Counted from the stretch's first letter, positions 53,981-64,000 are shown. The stretch is 64,000 bases of DNA from Verrucomicrobiales bacterium (GCA_002726915.1 PBSY01000022.1:1-64000), one strand, 5' to 3'. Translations and numbers: made by a program. The notes: generated from the letters alone by a model not told the origin.

Positions 53981-56068
53981 CTATTTCTGAGTTGCAGGTC
54001 CGCCCAGACTCCGCTGAAAGAACTCAATTCGCTTTCTCCGTAGATGCGGTGATTCACCAATGCCGTGGCCTTTGCCCGGAACGGGAATGAATTCAAAGTC
54101 CTTGTCAGCTTGAATTAGGGCGTTGACGACTTGGTAGGTGGATGACGGGTCGACGTTTTTGTCGAGTTCACCCACGGTGAGGAGGAGATCGCCTTCGAGC
54201 TTGTCGATGTGAGTCAGGTTCGAGTTGGCTTCGTAGTGATCGCCCACGGGCCAGTCCATCCATTGCTCGTTCCACCAGATCTTGTCCATGCGGTTGTCAT
54301 GACAGCCGCAGTCGGCGACGCCGGCCTTGTAAAAGTCGGGGTAAGTGAGTAGGGCGGCGAGCGTGCTTTGGCCTCCGGCAGATCCTCCGTAGATGCCGAT
54401 ACGGCTGAGATCCATCTGGGGAACCTTCTTGCCGGCTTCGGTGATCCACCTTCGCCGATCGGGGAAACCGGAGTCGATTAGGTTTTTGTAGGCGACCTGG
54501 TGAAATTCCTTTCCGCGGTGGTTGGTGCCGAGGCCGTCGAGTTTCACGACGATAAAGCCGGCATTGGCCATTTCACTGATCCCGCCGTGCCAAGATCTCC
54601 AACTTTTCGGCGTGAAAGACCCGTGCGGCCCAGCATAGATGCTTTCAATTACCGGGTAGTTCTTTGCCGGGTCGAAATCGTGAGGGCGGAAAATGATTCC
54701 GTGAATGTCATACTCTTCGTTGCGGCATTTTGCGACGAAGCGCTCGGGTCGTTGCCAACCGGTTGTGAAGAGGTCGTCGAGGCTACTTGATTTGGAAAGG
54801 ACGGCAATCTTTTTGCCATCAGAGAGGCGACGGATTTCGTGAACCGGTGGATGATCGATGCGTGACCACTTATCCACGAAGTAGCTGCTACTGGGCGAAA
54901 AGGTGATGTCGTGAGTTCCGTCTCCCTCTGTCAGGAGAGTGAGCTTACCGTGGTCTAGATTGAGTTTGGCGTAGTGGAGGTGATAGGGATCCTGATCTTC
55001 ATAGAAGCCGGATACCTGGAGAATTGCGGTTCGGCTTTCTTCGTGAACCGCGATCACCTTGCGAACGACCCATTCTCCGGAGGTGAGTTGGCGGATGACC
55101 TTTCCTGAGATTCCGTCGATAAGATAGAGATGGTTCCAACCGTCGCGTTCCGACAACCAGAGAATTTCGTCTCCGCCTTTGAGATCCTTCCTGAAGCCAT
55201 TACCATAGACGTAGATAAATTTCTCATCGCTTTCATTAATGATCGCTCGCTGAATTCCGGTTCTGGCGTTGATTTCGATGACACGGTGACTGCCAAAGCC
55301 GCGCTCGATGAATTCGAAGACGAAGCGTTCGCTATTCGCGCGCCACTGGAAGTCGCGGAGTTGAAAGGGGTGATTAATCAGCTTTTTTCGAACGTCGACG
55401 GGAGGGTTGCTGGAATCCTTATGAAAGATAACCGGGATCGGAATGTTGAGTTCATCTCCCGGTTTCGGGTATTCGATTGTCTGGTGCTCGGGCTGAATCT
55501 GGTCCTCCGGAGATGACTCCACAAAATGAATGCGACGTATGGGATGAGTCGATTTTTTAAAGAGGACAAAGCGGGTCGAGTCCGGGGACCAGAGAACACG
55601 ATCTTCCCAGATCCAGTCATCTTCGGGTGGAGGACCGTGGATCTCAGTATCATTGAGATAAACATGATTCTCTCGAATCGCGACCTCGTGGGATCCGTTC
55701 GGCGATTTTCGGCTGGGCTTGGTGAGCGGTTTGTCCGGTTTTGACTTCCAGGGTGAGTCGTTGCCTTTAGCGACGTCTTTCGGCTTTGAATCGAGATCTG
55801 TGGTCTTTCCTGAGGTTAGATTGAGATGTCGCCATATTCTTTTGCCAGTGCTCGCTTCGAAATGAAAGGCCGCCCCGCTTCCATCCTCAGACCAAAAGAC
55901 AGGCAGCGATTCGTTGAGAATCTTTCCCGATAGTCTTTTGCGAAATTCCTGAGTGGTCTTTTCAAATGCGGCTGTCGCGCCGTGCTCGGACTTTGCCACG
56001 AGTGGAAAGAAAATAACGCCAAAGGTGATCGTATGAAGAAAGCGAAGTGATGATGTGGATAAGATCAT
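53981..56068 (-). CDS. S9 (prolyl oligopeptidase/DPP4-type) peptidase
   Basis: The 695-residue exported enzyme has a weak signal peptide, an N-terminal beta-propeller (about 50-440) and an alpha/beta hydrolase end. Ser563 lies in GIYGGSAGGQST, Asp636 in GELDKNVD and His668 in GKGHGIGE, in the order and spacing of DPP4-like enzymes. It trims peptides, often after proline, in the periplasm. Segments such as SPDSTRFVLFKKS and FSPSSSYFVDKWS are propeller strands. It converges with the sulfatase gene across the REP-like element. No link to glycan breakdown is evident beyond location. Confidence 0.92.
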   Translation of the reverse strand: MILSTSSLRFLHTITFGVIFFPLVAKSEHGATAAFEKTTQEFRKRLSGKILNESLPVFWSEDGSGAAFHFEASTGKRIWRHLNLTSGKTTDLDSKPKDVAKGNDSPWKSKPDKPLTKPSRKSPNGSHEVAIRENHVYLNDTEIHGPPPEDDWIWEDRVLWSPDSTRFVLFKKSTHPIRRIHFVESSPEDQIQPEHQTIEYPKPGDELNIPIPVIFHKDSSNPPVDVRKKLINHPFQLRDFQWRANSERFVFEFIERGFGSHRVIEINARTGIQRAIINESDEKFIYVYGNGFRKDLKGGDEILWLSERDGWNHLYLIDGISGKVIRQLTSGEWVVRKVIAVHEESRTAILQVSGFYEDQDPYHLHYAKLNLDHGKLTLLTEGDGTHDITFSPSSSYFVDKWSRIDHPPVHEIRRLSDGKKIAVLSKSSSLDDLFTTGWQRPERFVAKCRNEEYDIHGIIFRPHDFDPAKNYPVIESIYAGPHGSFTPKSWRSWHGGISEMANAGFIVVKLDGLGTNHRGKEFHQVAYKNLIDSGFPDRRRWITEAGKKVPQMDLSRIGIYGGSAGGQSTLAALLTYPDFYKAGVADCGCHDNRMDKIWWNEQWMDWPVGDHYEANSNLTHIDKLEGDLLLTVGELDKNVDPSSTYQVVNALIQADKDFEFIPVPGKGHGIGESPHLRRKRIEFFQRSLGGPATQK

Positions 56069-56363
56069 GCTGGAGATGTCCTAACTTGTGCCAAAGCTTT
56101 GTTCTGCTCAAGTAAAGAGGCGTTGGCCCTTGTCCCGGTTGGGGGCAAAGAGCGAAAACTGCTGTTGCAGAATGGTAGAGGCCGCGATGCGCGATGTCAG
56201 GCAGGAAGTCGATCGAGGGGAATGACAACTGTTCGGATAAAGAAATGCTTCAGATTCTGAAAGGTGATTTGGTGCGGCGCTTATAAATACGAAAATCAAG
56301 CCAAGCAGAATCACCCATTGCCGTGCTTGATTCTAGGAGCGGCAATCTCTAGGTTCGCCATGT

Positions 56364-57899
56364 ATGAAGTGCCTCTTCGTTCTCCTAGTGATTTTTGCTC
56401 ATTTTATGATCCAAGCGAAGGATCTTCCCAATGTGATTGTGATCGTCTCCGATGATCAGGGGTATGCAGATGCAGGGTTTCAGGAGGTGGTTGCCGATGG
56501 AGTGACGACTCCAAATCTCGACAAACTGGCTGCTTCTGGAGTGGTTTTCCGAAACGCCTACGCCTCTTCTCCGGTGTGCAGTAATTCGCGGCTCGCCCTT
56601 TCAACGGGACGTTATCAACAGCGCTGGGGAGCCTACCACTACGGTCAGGGCGGCTTACCATCGGATGAGTATACCATCGCAGAGATGATGCGGGAGGCGG
56701 GCTACCGGACCATGAAAGTCGGGAAGACTCATCTCAATAACGGGCCGAAGCAGGACCCGATGAAGCATGGCTTTGATGCTTATCTCGGCTTTGAGCATCA
56801 TTCCTGGTTTTTTGAGATGGTCAGCCAGAAAGACATCGACGCCTATGAAAGCAAGCAGGCTGGCAGTTCCAGACGGGCCACTTCGGCTCCGTTTGGCCCT
56901 TTGAATCGCAATAGCGAAAGCAAGGAGTCTTTTGAAAACACGACCACGACCGAGATCTTCGGAGACGAATCGGTGAAATTTATCCAACAAGAGAGTGATC
57001 AGCCTTTTTATCTGCAACTGGAGTTTAATGCGGTCCATACGCCGCTGATTGCGGCGCCGGAGCAGTTGCGTAAAAAATATGGTGTGCCGGATCGTTCCTT
57101 CGATCGCGATGCTGAGGTGTGGGAATTTCCGTTGTGGGACCCGGTGAAGCAACCGAACTTCAAGGAATGGTATGGCCAGACTTGTCATCTTAAGGTGCCG
57201 GATCCGTATGGTCGCAAGGTTTACCTCGCTCACCTCGAGTTGATGGATAGGCAGATCGGAAGAATTCTCGATACGCTTGAGAATAAAGGGCTGAAGAAGA
57301 ACACGCTAATCTTCTTCACAGTGGATAATGGTGGTTCGGATCAGTCATACGCCAATAATGGTCTTAACAATGCGTTTAAGTATTGCCTCATGGATGGCGG
57401 TATCAAGGTGCCCATGGTGATGTCATGGCCGGGGATGTTTGAGAGCGGTAAAAGAATCGATGCAATCGTAACTCATCGCGACCTCTATCCAAGTCTGTCT
57501 GAGATAACCAGGGTTCCCCCGAAAAAGGATCTCGATGGAAAGAGTCTGCTGCCTCTCATCGATGGCGAAATCGACGTAATTCATTCGGATCCGATTTTCT
57601 GGGATTCTGGAAATATGATGGTGAACTGGGTGGTTCGAGACGGCGATTGGAAAATGGTTTTCCGGGGAAAGGGGCGTGACTACCAAGCCTACCAACTCGA
57701 TGAGATAGGGCTCGTCAAAGATGAGTTTCGTATCGTGCCCATTCAGAGTGGAATGCAGCTCTACAACTTGGCCGAAGATCCCGGTGAATCCCGAAACCTC
57801 GCCTCGGCCAATCCCGAGCGAGTTCAGGCCATGGAGAAGCTCTATCTGGACTGGCGGGCTACCATGGGTGAGCCAATTAGCGGGAAGCAGGCAAAGTAA
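56364..57899 (+). CDS. sulfatase with Asn in the formylglycine motif
   Basis: The 511-residue exported protein has a signal peptide (1-18) and the sulfatase fold: metal ligands in VIVSDDQGYADAGF, FTVDNGGSDQSYANNG and the DGGIKVPMVMSWPG loop. The core motif reads C72-S-N74-S-R76 (PVCSNSRLALSTGRYQQRWG), with Asn where the formylglycine-generating consensus CxPxR or CxAxR has Pro or Ala. The cysteine, arginine and following TGRY are kept. It may be poorly matured, handled by a different activator, or used for another reaction; family members with similar motifs may exist. The start ATG follows a 295-bp spacer, and a PQQ-like gene follows on the same strand. Confidence 0.88.
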   Translation: MKCLFVLLVIFAHFMIQAKDLPNVIVIVSDDQGYADAGFQEVVADGVTTPNLDKLAASGVVFRNAYASSPVCSNSRLALSTGRYQQRWGAYHYGQGGLPSDEYTIAEMMREAGYRTMKVGKTHLNNGPKQDPMKHGFDAYLGFEHHSWFFEMVSQKDIDAYESKQAGSSRRATSAPFGPLNRNSESKESFENTTTTEIFGDESVKFIQQESDQPFYLQLEFNAVHTPLIAAPEQLRKKYGVPDRSFDRDAEVWEFPLWDPVKQPNFKEWYGQTCHLKVPDPYGRKVYLAHLELMDRQIGRILDTLENKGLKKNTLIFFTVDNGGSDQSYANNGLNNAFKYCLMDGGIKVPMVMSWPGMFESGKRIDAIVTHRDLYPSLSEITRVPPKKDLDGKSLLPLIDGEIDVIHSDPIFWDSGNMMVNWVVRDGDWKMVFRGKGRDYQAYQLDEIGLVKDEFRIVPIQSGMQLYNLAEDPGESRNLASANPERVQAMEKLYLDWRATMGEPISGKQAK

Positions 57900-58007
57900 G
57901 TTTCGAGGGCTGACAAGAGCGTTCAGGAAAGTAAAATTTTCCTCGGTGCGTCATTGCGTTTCCCCCGAAACGTCACTTCGTGCTACGACAGGTGTATTAC
58001 TACCGCA

Positions 58008-59606
58008 ATGTTTTATCGATTTTACCTTCTGACTGTGGCTCTCCTTCTGGCGATATTGATGGTTCCACGATCTTCAGTCGGCGCCGATTCTTGGAATCAA
58101 CCCGCCGGCCCGAACCGTAATTGGCAGGTTGAGGGAGAGGCTCCGACACAATGGTCGGTCACTCGTAACGAAAATATCCGCTGGCGCACACTCTTACCGG
58201 AAGCCGGGATGAGTTCGGTGGCAGTGACAGGGAGTCGGGTCTTCACAACGACTCATGTGCCGATTGAAAAAGGGGAAGACAAGGAGTGGGTCACCGACAT
58301 CGTCGGTTTCTGCCTCGATGCGGACAGTGGTGAGATTCTCTGGAAGGTGACGTTGCCCGGCAGTGCCGGTATCTCATTGGCGGGGGGCTTCACCGATGGA
58401 ACGGTTTTCGGTCCGATCGCGGAAGATGAGAGAGTTTGGTTCTTCAATCGCTGCGGCTCGATGGGTTGCTACGATTTAGAAGGAAATGAAATCTGGTTTC
58501 GCGAGTGGAAGCCACGCTTTAAGCACAACAATCGCCAAGCGGAGCCGTTTCTTGTTGGAGATACTATTCTCTATGTTGAGGTGGCTGACAAAAAGAACGG
58601 GTCACGGATTCAGAAATGGGCCGCGCCGGGTAAAAGAGGTGAGGGGACTAATGTTCCGGAAGGGGTCGAGCCGAGACAGGTCTGGACCTACATTCATGGG
58701 TTTGACAAAAATACCGGAGAGATTATCTGGCGCGAGGACGTGGGCACATCGATTCACAATACCCCTATCGTCGGTAAGTTGGCGGACGTTGGTTTGGTGG
58801 TTGCGCATGGACGCGGCGGAGGTCACGGGCCACTTGAAAAACCCTACGGGCATAGCCTCACCAGTCTCGCTCCTGGAAGCGAAGGTAAGACGCTTTGGAA
58901 TACAGACATCGATAAATACAGTCCATTTTTCAGCTGCCATTTTGATGATCGCTATGCTTACGGATTTATCGAAGGGAACCATCTGGTGATGGATGTGAAT
59001 AGCGGGAAACTCTTGCGTAGGCAACCGTTGACAGAAGGTGCCACCTTGTGGAAACGCGTCGGCAACAAATGGGTGCGTGAAGAAAATGCGAATGTTTCAC
59101 CCGGTAAGAACCCTCCGAACACCAAGCAGGCCAACCTGGTGGTGGGCGATTGGCATTACTTCCCCTGCCATGACATCCATTACTTGGCGCGTGTTAACGT
59201 GTTGAGCGGCAAAGTCGAATACCTCGAGCTGCCTTCACAGTTGATGCCTGATGCCAAGGATGCATCGGGTGATCAAATGCTCTGGGGAAAGTTGAAGCAT
59301 AAAAACAAGCCTCTCAACGCGAAGGGCTTTGCGATTGGAAATAAAGGGCACGACGGATCAGGCTGGGGGCACATTTCATCGGCGAGTCCGATGCGGGTGG
59401 GTCCCTATCTTTACTGGCCTGCGGTCACAGGGACGACCTATGTGATCGATACCCGGGCAGAAGAGCTTAACCCTGATGCACTCGTCGCCGTAAACGATCT
59501 TGGGCCCGGCGGAGAGACGTGGACTTTGGCTTCTCTTTCCTATGCTAACGGTTGCCTTTACGCGCACACGATGCGTGAGGTTATTTGTATCGAAGTCGCG
59601 GAATAG
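58008..59606 (+). CDS. PQQ-like beta-propeller exported protein
   Basis: From ATG 58008 the protein has 532 residues with a signal peptide ([19 protein letters not shown], cleavage near VGA). Repeating motifs such as [35 protein letters not shown] and GKTLWNTD are the Trp-docking strands of PQQ-type quinoprotein propellers. The catalytic Glu/Asn/Asp set of true PQQ dehydrogenases is not evident, so it may be a structural or binding propeller, as in many PVC proteins. The frame upstream to 57954 lacks a signal sequence. It lies 108 bp after the CSNSR sulfatase gene. Confidence 0.85.
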   Translation: MFYRFYLLTVALLLAILMVPRSSVGADSWNQPAGPNRNWQVEGEAPTQWSVTRNENIRWRTLLPEAGMSSVAVTGSRVFTTTHVPIEKGEDKEWVTDIVGFCLDADSGEILWKVTLPGSAGISLAGGFTDGTVFGPIAEDERVWFFNRCGSMGCYDLEGNEIWFREWKPRFKHNNRQAEPFLVGDTILYVEVADKKNGSRIQKWAAPGKRGEGTNVPEGVEPRQVWTYIHGFDKNTGEIIWREDVGTSIHNTPIVGKLADVGLVVAHGRGGGHGPLEKPYGHSLTSLAPGSEGKTLWNTDIDKYSPFFSCHFDDRYAYGFIEGNHLVMDVNSGKLLRRQPLTEGATLWKRVGNKWVREENANVSPGKNPPNTKQANLVVGDWHYFPCHDIHYLARVNVLSGKVEYLELPSQLMPDAKDASGDQMLWGKLKHKNKPLNAKGFAIGNKGHDGSGWGHISSASPMRVGPYLYWPAVTGTTYVIDTRAEELNPDALVAVNDLGPGGETWTLASLSYANGCLYAHTMREVICIEVAE

Positions 59607-59610
59607 AATC

Positions 59611-60954
59611 TTAACCCAGCGACCATGAGCCGCGGTAGTTGACTGCTTTTAGCAGCTGGTCGGCGTTGGCGTCACCGATCACGGTTTCAGTTTTAGCATC
59701 CCACTTAAGAGGACGTCCCACGATTTCGGAGATATAGCCGAGGTGTCCAGGAGTGATGGAACGGTGGGCGGTTTCTGCCGGGGCGATACAGGCTTCGCGT
59801 GAGCGGATACAGTCTAGGAAATTCTGGCGGTGATTGTTGGACTGGTAGGCGTTGATGGCACCGCGGTCATACTTCTCCTGGAGCCATTCGCGGTTAGAGC
59901 ATTCAATTTTGCCACGGTCGACGTAAACCCAGCCTTCTTCACCAATCCACTTGGTCCCCCTGCGATTTTTGCTTGAAATGGTGGAGACAACACCGTTGGG
60001 AAAAGTGGAACGGATTTCGTAATCGACCGGCGCGTTGTAGATCTCGGTTTTGGGATAGGTCCAGCCAATGGCTTCGACCTTCTCCGGTCCACTGTGATCC
60101 ATTCCGAGTCCCCAGTGTGCAATATCGTTGTGGTGACCAATCCAATCCATGATTTGACCGCCACCGTAGGAAAGGTGCCAGCGCCAGTTGCGATGGTGAC
60201 GGGCTGGGATGTAGGGAAGAGATTCACTAGGGCCGCACCAGAGATCGTAGTCGAGTCCCGAAGGAATCTCGATGACTTGGTCTTGCCCAGTTGCCGGTGT
60301 GGAGTGTCCCGACGGGAGCCCCACTTCCACGGTGTGGATCTTCCCGATGAGTTCATTCAGTGCGACTTCCACGGCGATGCGGAAACGGGTCTCAGATCGT
60401 TGCTGGGATCCAGTTTGGAAGATGGCCTTTTGTTTTTGGACTTCGCGATACACTGCCTGCCCTTCCGAAAAAAGGTGGGTAACTGGCTTTTCGCAGTAAA
60501 CATCCTTCCCGTTGCGAAGCGCTTCCAGCGTGATGAGAGCGTGCCAGTGATCCGGAGTCGCCACGACGAGGGCGTCGATATCGTCGCGCGAGCAAATTTC
60601 TCGAAAGTCAACATAGTCATCACAACCCTTGTAGACTCCGCTGGCCTTCCCCTCTCCATAGCGCTTTTCGACGGTTTCGCGTCCTGGTTCGCGACCATAT
60701 TTCCGACCGCTTTGCTTATCGCGGAAATGGTTATCATGAGGATCACATATTGCAACAACTTGGGCTTCAGTGTTGCCCAGGAAATTGATGAGGGCACCGG
60801 ATCCGTTGCCGCCGAGTCCAATCACTCCCACGGTGATTCGTTCACTCGGAGCAGGACGACCCCTCCCAAGAACGGAGGCGGGAATAACCATAGGAGCCGC
60901 AATCGCTGCCGCCGACGACTTGAGAAAGCGACGACGATTTAACGGCCTGTTCAT
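59611..60954 (-). CDS. Gfo/Idh/MocA-family oxidoreductase, Tat-exported
   Basis: From ATG 60954 the protein has 447 residues. A Tat signal, NRRRFLKSSAAAIAAPMVIP, leads into a Rossmann domain with nucleotide loop VGVIGLGGNGSGAL. The family EKP motif is in VYCEKPVTH, and the second domain has the RQNF and HRSITPGHLGYI segments typical of PVC members. These NAD(P)-dependent enzymes oxidise or epimerise sugars, including to 3-keto forms; export implies a tightly bound cofactor. The open frame reaches 60996, but ATG 60954 sits just before the Tat motif. It starts 23 bp after the stop of a paralogue, so they form an operon. Confidence 0.93.
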   Translation of the reverse strand: MNRPLNRRRFLKSSAAAIAAPMVIPASVLGRGRPAPSERITVGVIGLGGNGSGALINFLGNTEAQVVAICDPHDNHFRDKQSGRKYGREPGRETVEKRYGEGKASGVYKGCDDYVDFREICSRDDIDALVVATPDHWHALITLEALRNGKDVYCEKPVTHLFSEGQAVYREVQKQKAIFQTGSQQRSETRFRIAVEVALNELIGKIHTVEVGLPSGHSTPATGQDQVIEIPSGLDYDLWCGPSESLPYIPARHHRNWRWHLSYGGGQIMDWIGHHNDIAHWGLGMDHSGPEKVEAIGWTYPKTEIYNAPVDYEIRSTFPNGVVSTISSKNRRGTKWIGEEGWVYVDRGKIECSNREWLQEKYDRGAINAYQSNNHRQNFLDCIRSREACIAPAETAHRSITPGHLGYISEIVGRPLKWDAKTETVIGDANADQLLKAVNYRGSWSLG

Positions 60955-60977
60955 GTCCTGAGGATGGTTGGATTGGC

Positions 60978-62369
60978 TTATCCGGCGATCGTCCATCCGT
61001 CTCGATATGGCTTTGTCAGGAACTGGTTGGCGTCTTCATTGTTAGTGATCTTGCCGGCGGCCGGGTCATACTCCAACTTTCCACCTGCGCGGAACGCTGC
61101 CAGCCCGAGGCACATCGTTTCGATCATGTCGGCGCTGTATTTAAAATTACAAGCGGTCTCAGAGGGCTTGCCGTTGCGGCAGGCTTCCGTCCATTGTTTC
61201 TGGAAGTTGCCGACATCCGGAAGGAGCTCATCTTCGGTGCGTGACTCGTAGTAGGTCAGGTCGGCGGTGTCGCCGAATGGAATGATGAGGCGGCTGCCGA
61301 AGTCGGCAACGATGAATCCTTTCGTTCCTTTGAACATAACGCCGTGACCGATCTTATTCAGGTCAATCCAGTTCGAAGGTGATTTTGGCATGGCACCGCC
61401 CTGAAACCAAGTGACCCGAATCTTGTCACGCCAGTCATTGGCTGGGAAGATGAAGGAACTGGTTAACTCCACAGGAGTCACGTCCGGATTGAATTCCTCC
61501 GAGGTTTTGGATTCGATCGAAGTTGGCAGTTCAGCGTCGATCACGTTCCAGAGTAGGTCCATGGTGTGGCTTCCCATGTCGCCCATTTGTCCGATACCGA
61601 AGTCCCAGAACATGTTCCACTCGAGGCATCCGGCTCGGTCTTTGATGTAGCCCGAATTGTAAGGGTGATAAGGGGATGGCCCAAGCCAGAGATCCCATGC
61701 CATTGTCTCGGGAGCACCACCGGCATCAGGAAGGTATCCTTCCCTTGGGATCTGACGGTTACCCCAGGCGTAGGCCTCTTTAAGATCACCGATGACGCCG
61801 TCCCTGACCATCTCGCTCAAACGATTGAAGTTGGGACTAGCGTGGCGCTGCATTCCAACCTGAGTGGCCAGCTTATCCATTTTTGGGAGGTAGGACTCTC
61901 GAACGGTGCGCGCTTCGTTGACGGTGATCGCGAGCGGCTTCTCCATGTAGCAGTGAAGGTCTCGTGCCAGCGCCCAGTTGGCGATGAAGGCGTGAGTATG
62001 ATCGGCGGTGCAGCAAAGAACAGCATCAAGATCATCGTGATCAAGGCATTCGCGCCAGTCTAGATAAACCTTGGCATCCGGGAACGTATCCACACCCGGC
62101 TGCATCTTGACCTTATCCACGTCACAGAGGGCCACCACATTTTCGTCTTTGAGAGTTCCATAGTGAGCCTGACCGCGTCCGCCGACTCCAATGAGCGCGA
62201 CGTTGAGCTTATTGCTCGGAGCATTTTGTCCGAATACCGTGCCGGTCGGCAGGATCGTCAGGCCGGCACCGGCCAAGGCACTTTTCTTGAGGAGATCTCG
62301 GCGAGAAGATTGGGCGGTAGGATTTTTCGGCACAGTAGCCGACTTCTGAGGAGGATTATTGTCGTTCAT
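60978..62369 (-). CDS. Gfo/Idh/MocA-family oxidoreductase, Tat-exported
   Basis: From ATG 62369 this 463-residue protein has a Tat signal ([21 protein letters not shown]) and nucleotide loop [13 protein letters not shown]. The EKP motif is in [12 protein letters not shown], and a long [18 protein letters not shown] insert characteristic of exported PVC members precedes [16 protein letters not shown], which holds the catalytic His region. It leads the two-gene operon with the paralogue downstream, about 149 bp from a divergent DUF1080 gene. The function is likely oxidation or dehydration of a sugar or keto-sugar; the substrate is unknown. The frame is open to 62399, but the Tat start is better. 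Confidence 0.93.
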   Translation of the reverse strand: MNDNNPPQKSATVPKNPTAQSSRRDLLKKSALAGAGLTILPTGTVFGQNAPSNKLNVALIGVGGRGQAHYGTLKDENVVALCDVDKVKMQPGVDTFPDAKVYLDWRECLDHDDLDAVLCCTADHTHAFIANWALARDLHCYMEKPLAITVNEARTVRESYLPKMDKLATQVGMQRHASPNFNRLSEMVRDGVIGDLKEAYAWGNRQIPREGYLPDAGGAPETMAWDLWLGPSPYHPYNSGYIKDRAGCLEWNMFWDFGIGQMGDMGSHTMDLLWNVIDAELPTSIESKTSEEFNPDVTPVELTSSFIFPANDWRDKIRVTWFQGGAMPKSPSNWIDLNKIGHGVMFKGTKGFIVADFGSRLIIPFGDTADLTYYESRTEDELLPDVGNFQKQWTEACRNGKPSETACNFKYSADMIETMCLGLAAFRAGGKLEYDPAAGKITNNEDANQFLTKPYRDGWTIAG

Positions 62370-62518
62370 ATTTTGATGGATCTGTGCAAGTAGTATCAAC
62401 CGTGCACTGTTTGTCTGTCAATATCGCTGCTCGGCGAATGAATAGCGCAGGTATGCTAGTTTCCACTCTAAGGTTTGCGTCGCGAGACGGCAGCAGTTAA
62501 CCTGAATTCGTGTTCATC

Positions 62519-63184
62519 ATGCGAAAAATAAAAAGCTGGACCGGGATTCTCATTTCGATGTCGGTTGCCTGTTTTCAGGCAACCCTGGTCGGCGGAGAGA
62601 CAATTACCTTGTTTGATGGCGAAACGCTGGGCGAGTGGGAGTCGATCGAGTTTGGAGGGGAAGGTGAAGTTCATGTGTCCTTTGATGGGTCGCTAATTTT
62701 AGAGAACGGCAACCCTTTCACGGCGATAGTCTGGTCGGGAAATCCTAAGGGTTTGCCAAAAAAGAACTACGAGATTTCGCTCGAAGCGAAGAAGTATTAT
62801 GGAGATGATTTCTTTTGTGGCCTGACCTTTCCGGTTAACGATAGCCACGCGACATTTATCTGCGGCGGTTGGGGCGGCGCGATCGTGGGATTTTCCAGTA
62901 TCGACGGGAAGGATGCTTCGTTGAACGAAACACGAAAACTGATGAGTTTTGATGACGGTCGATGGTATGCCCTTCGCGTCAGGGTGACGGATAACCAAGT
63001 CAGCGCCTGGATCGATGATAAACCGGTATTTAATGTCGAACTCAAAGGAAAAGCGATCAATTTGAGGGCTGGTCCTATTGAGCAGTGCGTGCCTCTTGGA
63101 ATTGCCAATTACCGCACGCGCTCCGGCTTCCGAAACATCGAGTTACGGCATCTTGGGTCGACCTTAGCTGACGAGGGAAAGTAG
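62519..63184 (+). CDS. DUF1080 (3-keto-disaccharide hydrolase-like) exported protein
   Basis: From ATG 62519 the protein has 221 residues with a signal peptide (MRKIKSWTGILISMSVACF). The single domain is a concanavalin-like sandwich of the DUF1080 type: LFDGETLGEWESIEF, YEISLEAKKYYGDDFFCGLTF, WYALRVRVTDNQVSAWID and a FRNIELRHLG end. Some DUF1080 members are now known to open or eliminate 3-keto-glycosides. A GTG at 62510 is an alternative start. It is divergent from the Gfo/Idh operon and 102 bp before another Gfo/Idh gene. Confidence 0.85.
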   Translation: MRKIKSWTGILISMSVACFQATLVGGETITLFDGETLGEWESIEFGGEGEVHVSFDGSLILENGNPFTAIVWSGNPKGLPKKNYEISLEAKKYYGDDFFCGLTFPVNDSHATFICGGWGGAIVGFSSIDGKDASLNETRKLMSFDDGRWYALRVRVTDNQVSAWIDDKPVFNVELKGKAINLRAGPIEQCVPLGIANYRTRSGFRNIELRHLGSTLADEGK

Positions 63185-63286
63185 TATTCCGCGGACGGAA
63201 CCAGGTTTTCAGCTGGATTTTGGCTCCCGCTTTTAGGGAGCGCTCTGTTCTTGCCCATGGCAGCGTTTGCCTCGTAGGCTATCCCC

Positions 63287-64000
63287 ATGAAGAAAACCTC
63301 TCGTCGACAATTTATCGGAACGACGGCTGCTGCTGCCGCCTCGTCTTTGCCGAGCTTTTCCATCGGTCAGTCCGGAAAAACCTCTAAAATCAACGTGGCG
63401 GTTGTCGGGATCGGAGGCATGGGAGGTTATGCTGTCGGTGAAGCAGCGGGGGAAAATTTGGTCGCACTCTGTGATGTCGATGAAGAGCGGGGCGGAGGAG
63501 CATTCAAAAAACATCCCGATGTCCCTCGCTTTAAAGACTTTCGCGTTATGCTCGATAAGATGGGCGATGACATTGATGCTGTTGCCATTTCTACTCCTGA
63601 CCACACGCACTTTGCCCCGGCCATGGATGCGATGGAGCGCGGAAAACACGTCTTTATCCAGAAGCCCCTGGCTCACAATATCTGGCAGTGCCGCACTCTG
63701 CAGAAGGCTGCGGAAAAATATGGTGTCGTGACGCAAATGGGCAATCAAGGTCACACCTTCGATGGCATGTTGCGGATCAAAGAGTGGGTCGATGCGGGAG
63801 TGATTGGAGACGTTACGGAGGTTATCACTTGGACGAATCGTCCCAATCCGCCCTGGTTTATCCCACCGGAGACTTTTCCTCCGGCAAAGCAAGAAATTCC
63901 CAAAACACTCGATTGGGATCTCTGGCAGGGGCCAGTTTCAGACAAGGCCTTCAATAAATCTTATGCTCCGACTCGTTGGCGAGGGTGGTGGGACTATGGC
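63287..64000 (+). CDS. Gfo/Idh/MocA-family oxidoreductase, Tat-exported (5' part)
   Basis: The first 238 codons of a gene that runs off the right edge; no stop occurs before 64000. ATG 63287 gives a Tat signal, TSRRQFIGTTAAAAASS, and the nucleotide loop VAVVGIGGMGGYAV. The family lysine motif reads IQKP (VFIQKPLAHN) rather than EKP, a substitution common among PVC paralogues. TNRPNPPWFIPPE and LDWDLWQGP precede the cut. Full members are about 430-460 residues. Co-direction with the DUF1080 gene 102 bp upstream suggests a shared keto-sugar role. Confidence 0.92.
   Translation, partial: MKKTSRRQFIGTTAAAAASSLPSFSIGQSGKTSKINVAVVGIGGMGGYAVGEAAGENLVALCDVDEERGGGAFKKHPDVPRFKDFRVMLDKMGDDIDAVAISTPDHTHFAPAMDAMERGKHVFIQKPLAHNIWQCRTLQKAAEKYGVVTQMGNQGHTFDGMLRIKEWVDAGVIGDVTEVITWTNRPNPPWFIPPETFPPAKQEIPKTLDWDLWQGPVSDKAFNKSYAPTRWRGWWDYG

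Overview
The window reads as one stretch of a Verrucomicrobiota (PVC superphylum) chromosome. The evidence is a DUF1501 gene paired with a PSCyt1/DUF1549/DUF1553 gene, a PVC-type CxxCH heme protein with a propeller domain, five sulfatases, several Tat-exported Gfo/Idh/MocA proteins, DUF1080 domains, and a verrucomicrobial style of EF4 and UvrA. The class within the phylum cannot be fixed from the sequence alone. I see no phage, plasmid, transposase or CRISPR array.

Positions 1-9450 are mostly housekeeping. A TrmJ-like gene tail and an ECF sigma factor converge. A MerR-type regulator diverges from the sigma gene. A co-directional run follows: lepA, lepB, a squalene/phytoene synthase-like gene, a lone GcvH-like lipoyl protein, a CobW/P47K GTPase, and an amino-acid-type ABC permease and ATPase with no binding protein. 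A small GlsB-type membrane protein ends the run. Between it and dsbD lies the decayed 3' end of an AEC-family transporter gene.

Positions 9811-21950 hold a DsbD-type reductase, ChrA, proBA, tRNA-Arg(CCG), uvrA with a phospho-site-less receiver protein divergent from it, an MGMT/DUF3820 overlapping pair, and an SLC13/RCK transporter.

Positions 21955-36230 hold the DUF1501/PSD1 pair and a galactose unit (galK, a lipoprotein-type galM, and an SLC5 symporter). After these come YnfA, a miniature ExbB-like protein, a lipoprotein, an unusual cytochrome P450 and a TonB-like/vWA membrane protein.

Positions 36379-64000 are an accessory carbohydrate region. It has five sulfatases, one fused to a LamG-like and a GH43-like domain and one with an Asn in the formylglycine motif. 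It also has an SGNH-DUF1080 fusion coupled to a spermidine-synthase-like gene, a PVC heme protein, a PQQ-like propeller protein and an S9 peptidase. Three Gfo/Idh/MocA oxidoreductases sit around a DUF1080 gene. RhlE, a parvulin PPIase and PdxA are interspersed. The likely joint role is exported desulfation and dismantling of sulfated glycans, with a possible 3-keto-sugar route at the right end; substrates cannot be read from the sequence. Repeats of note are a heptamer-phased GTTGAAT tract at 6461 and a REP/BIME-like triple hairpin at 53900.
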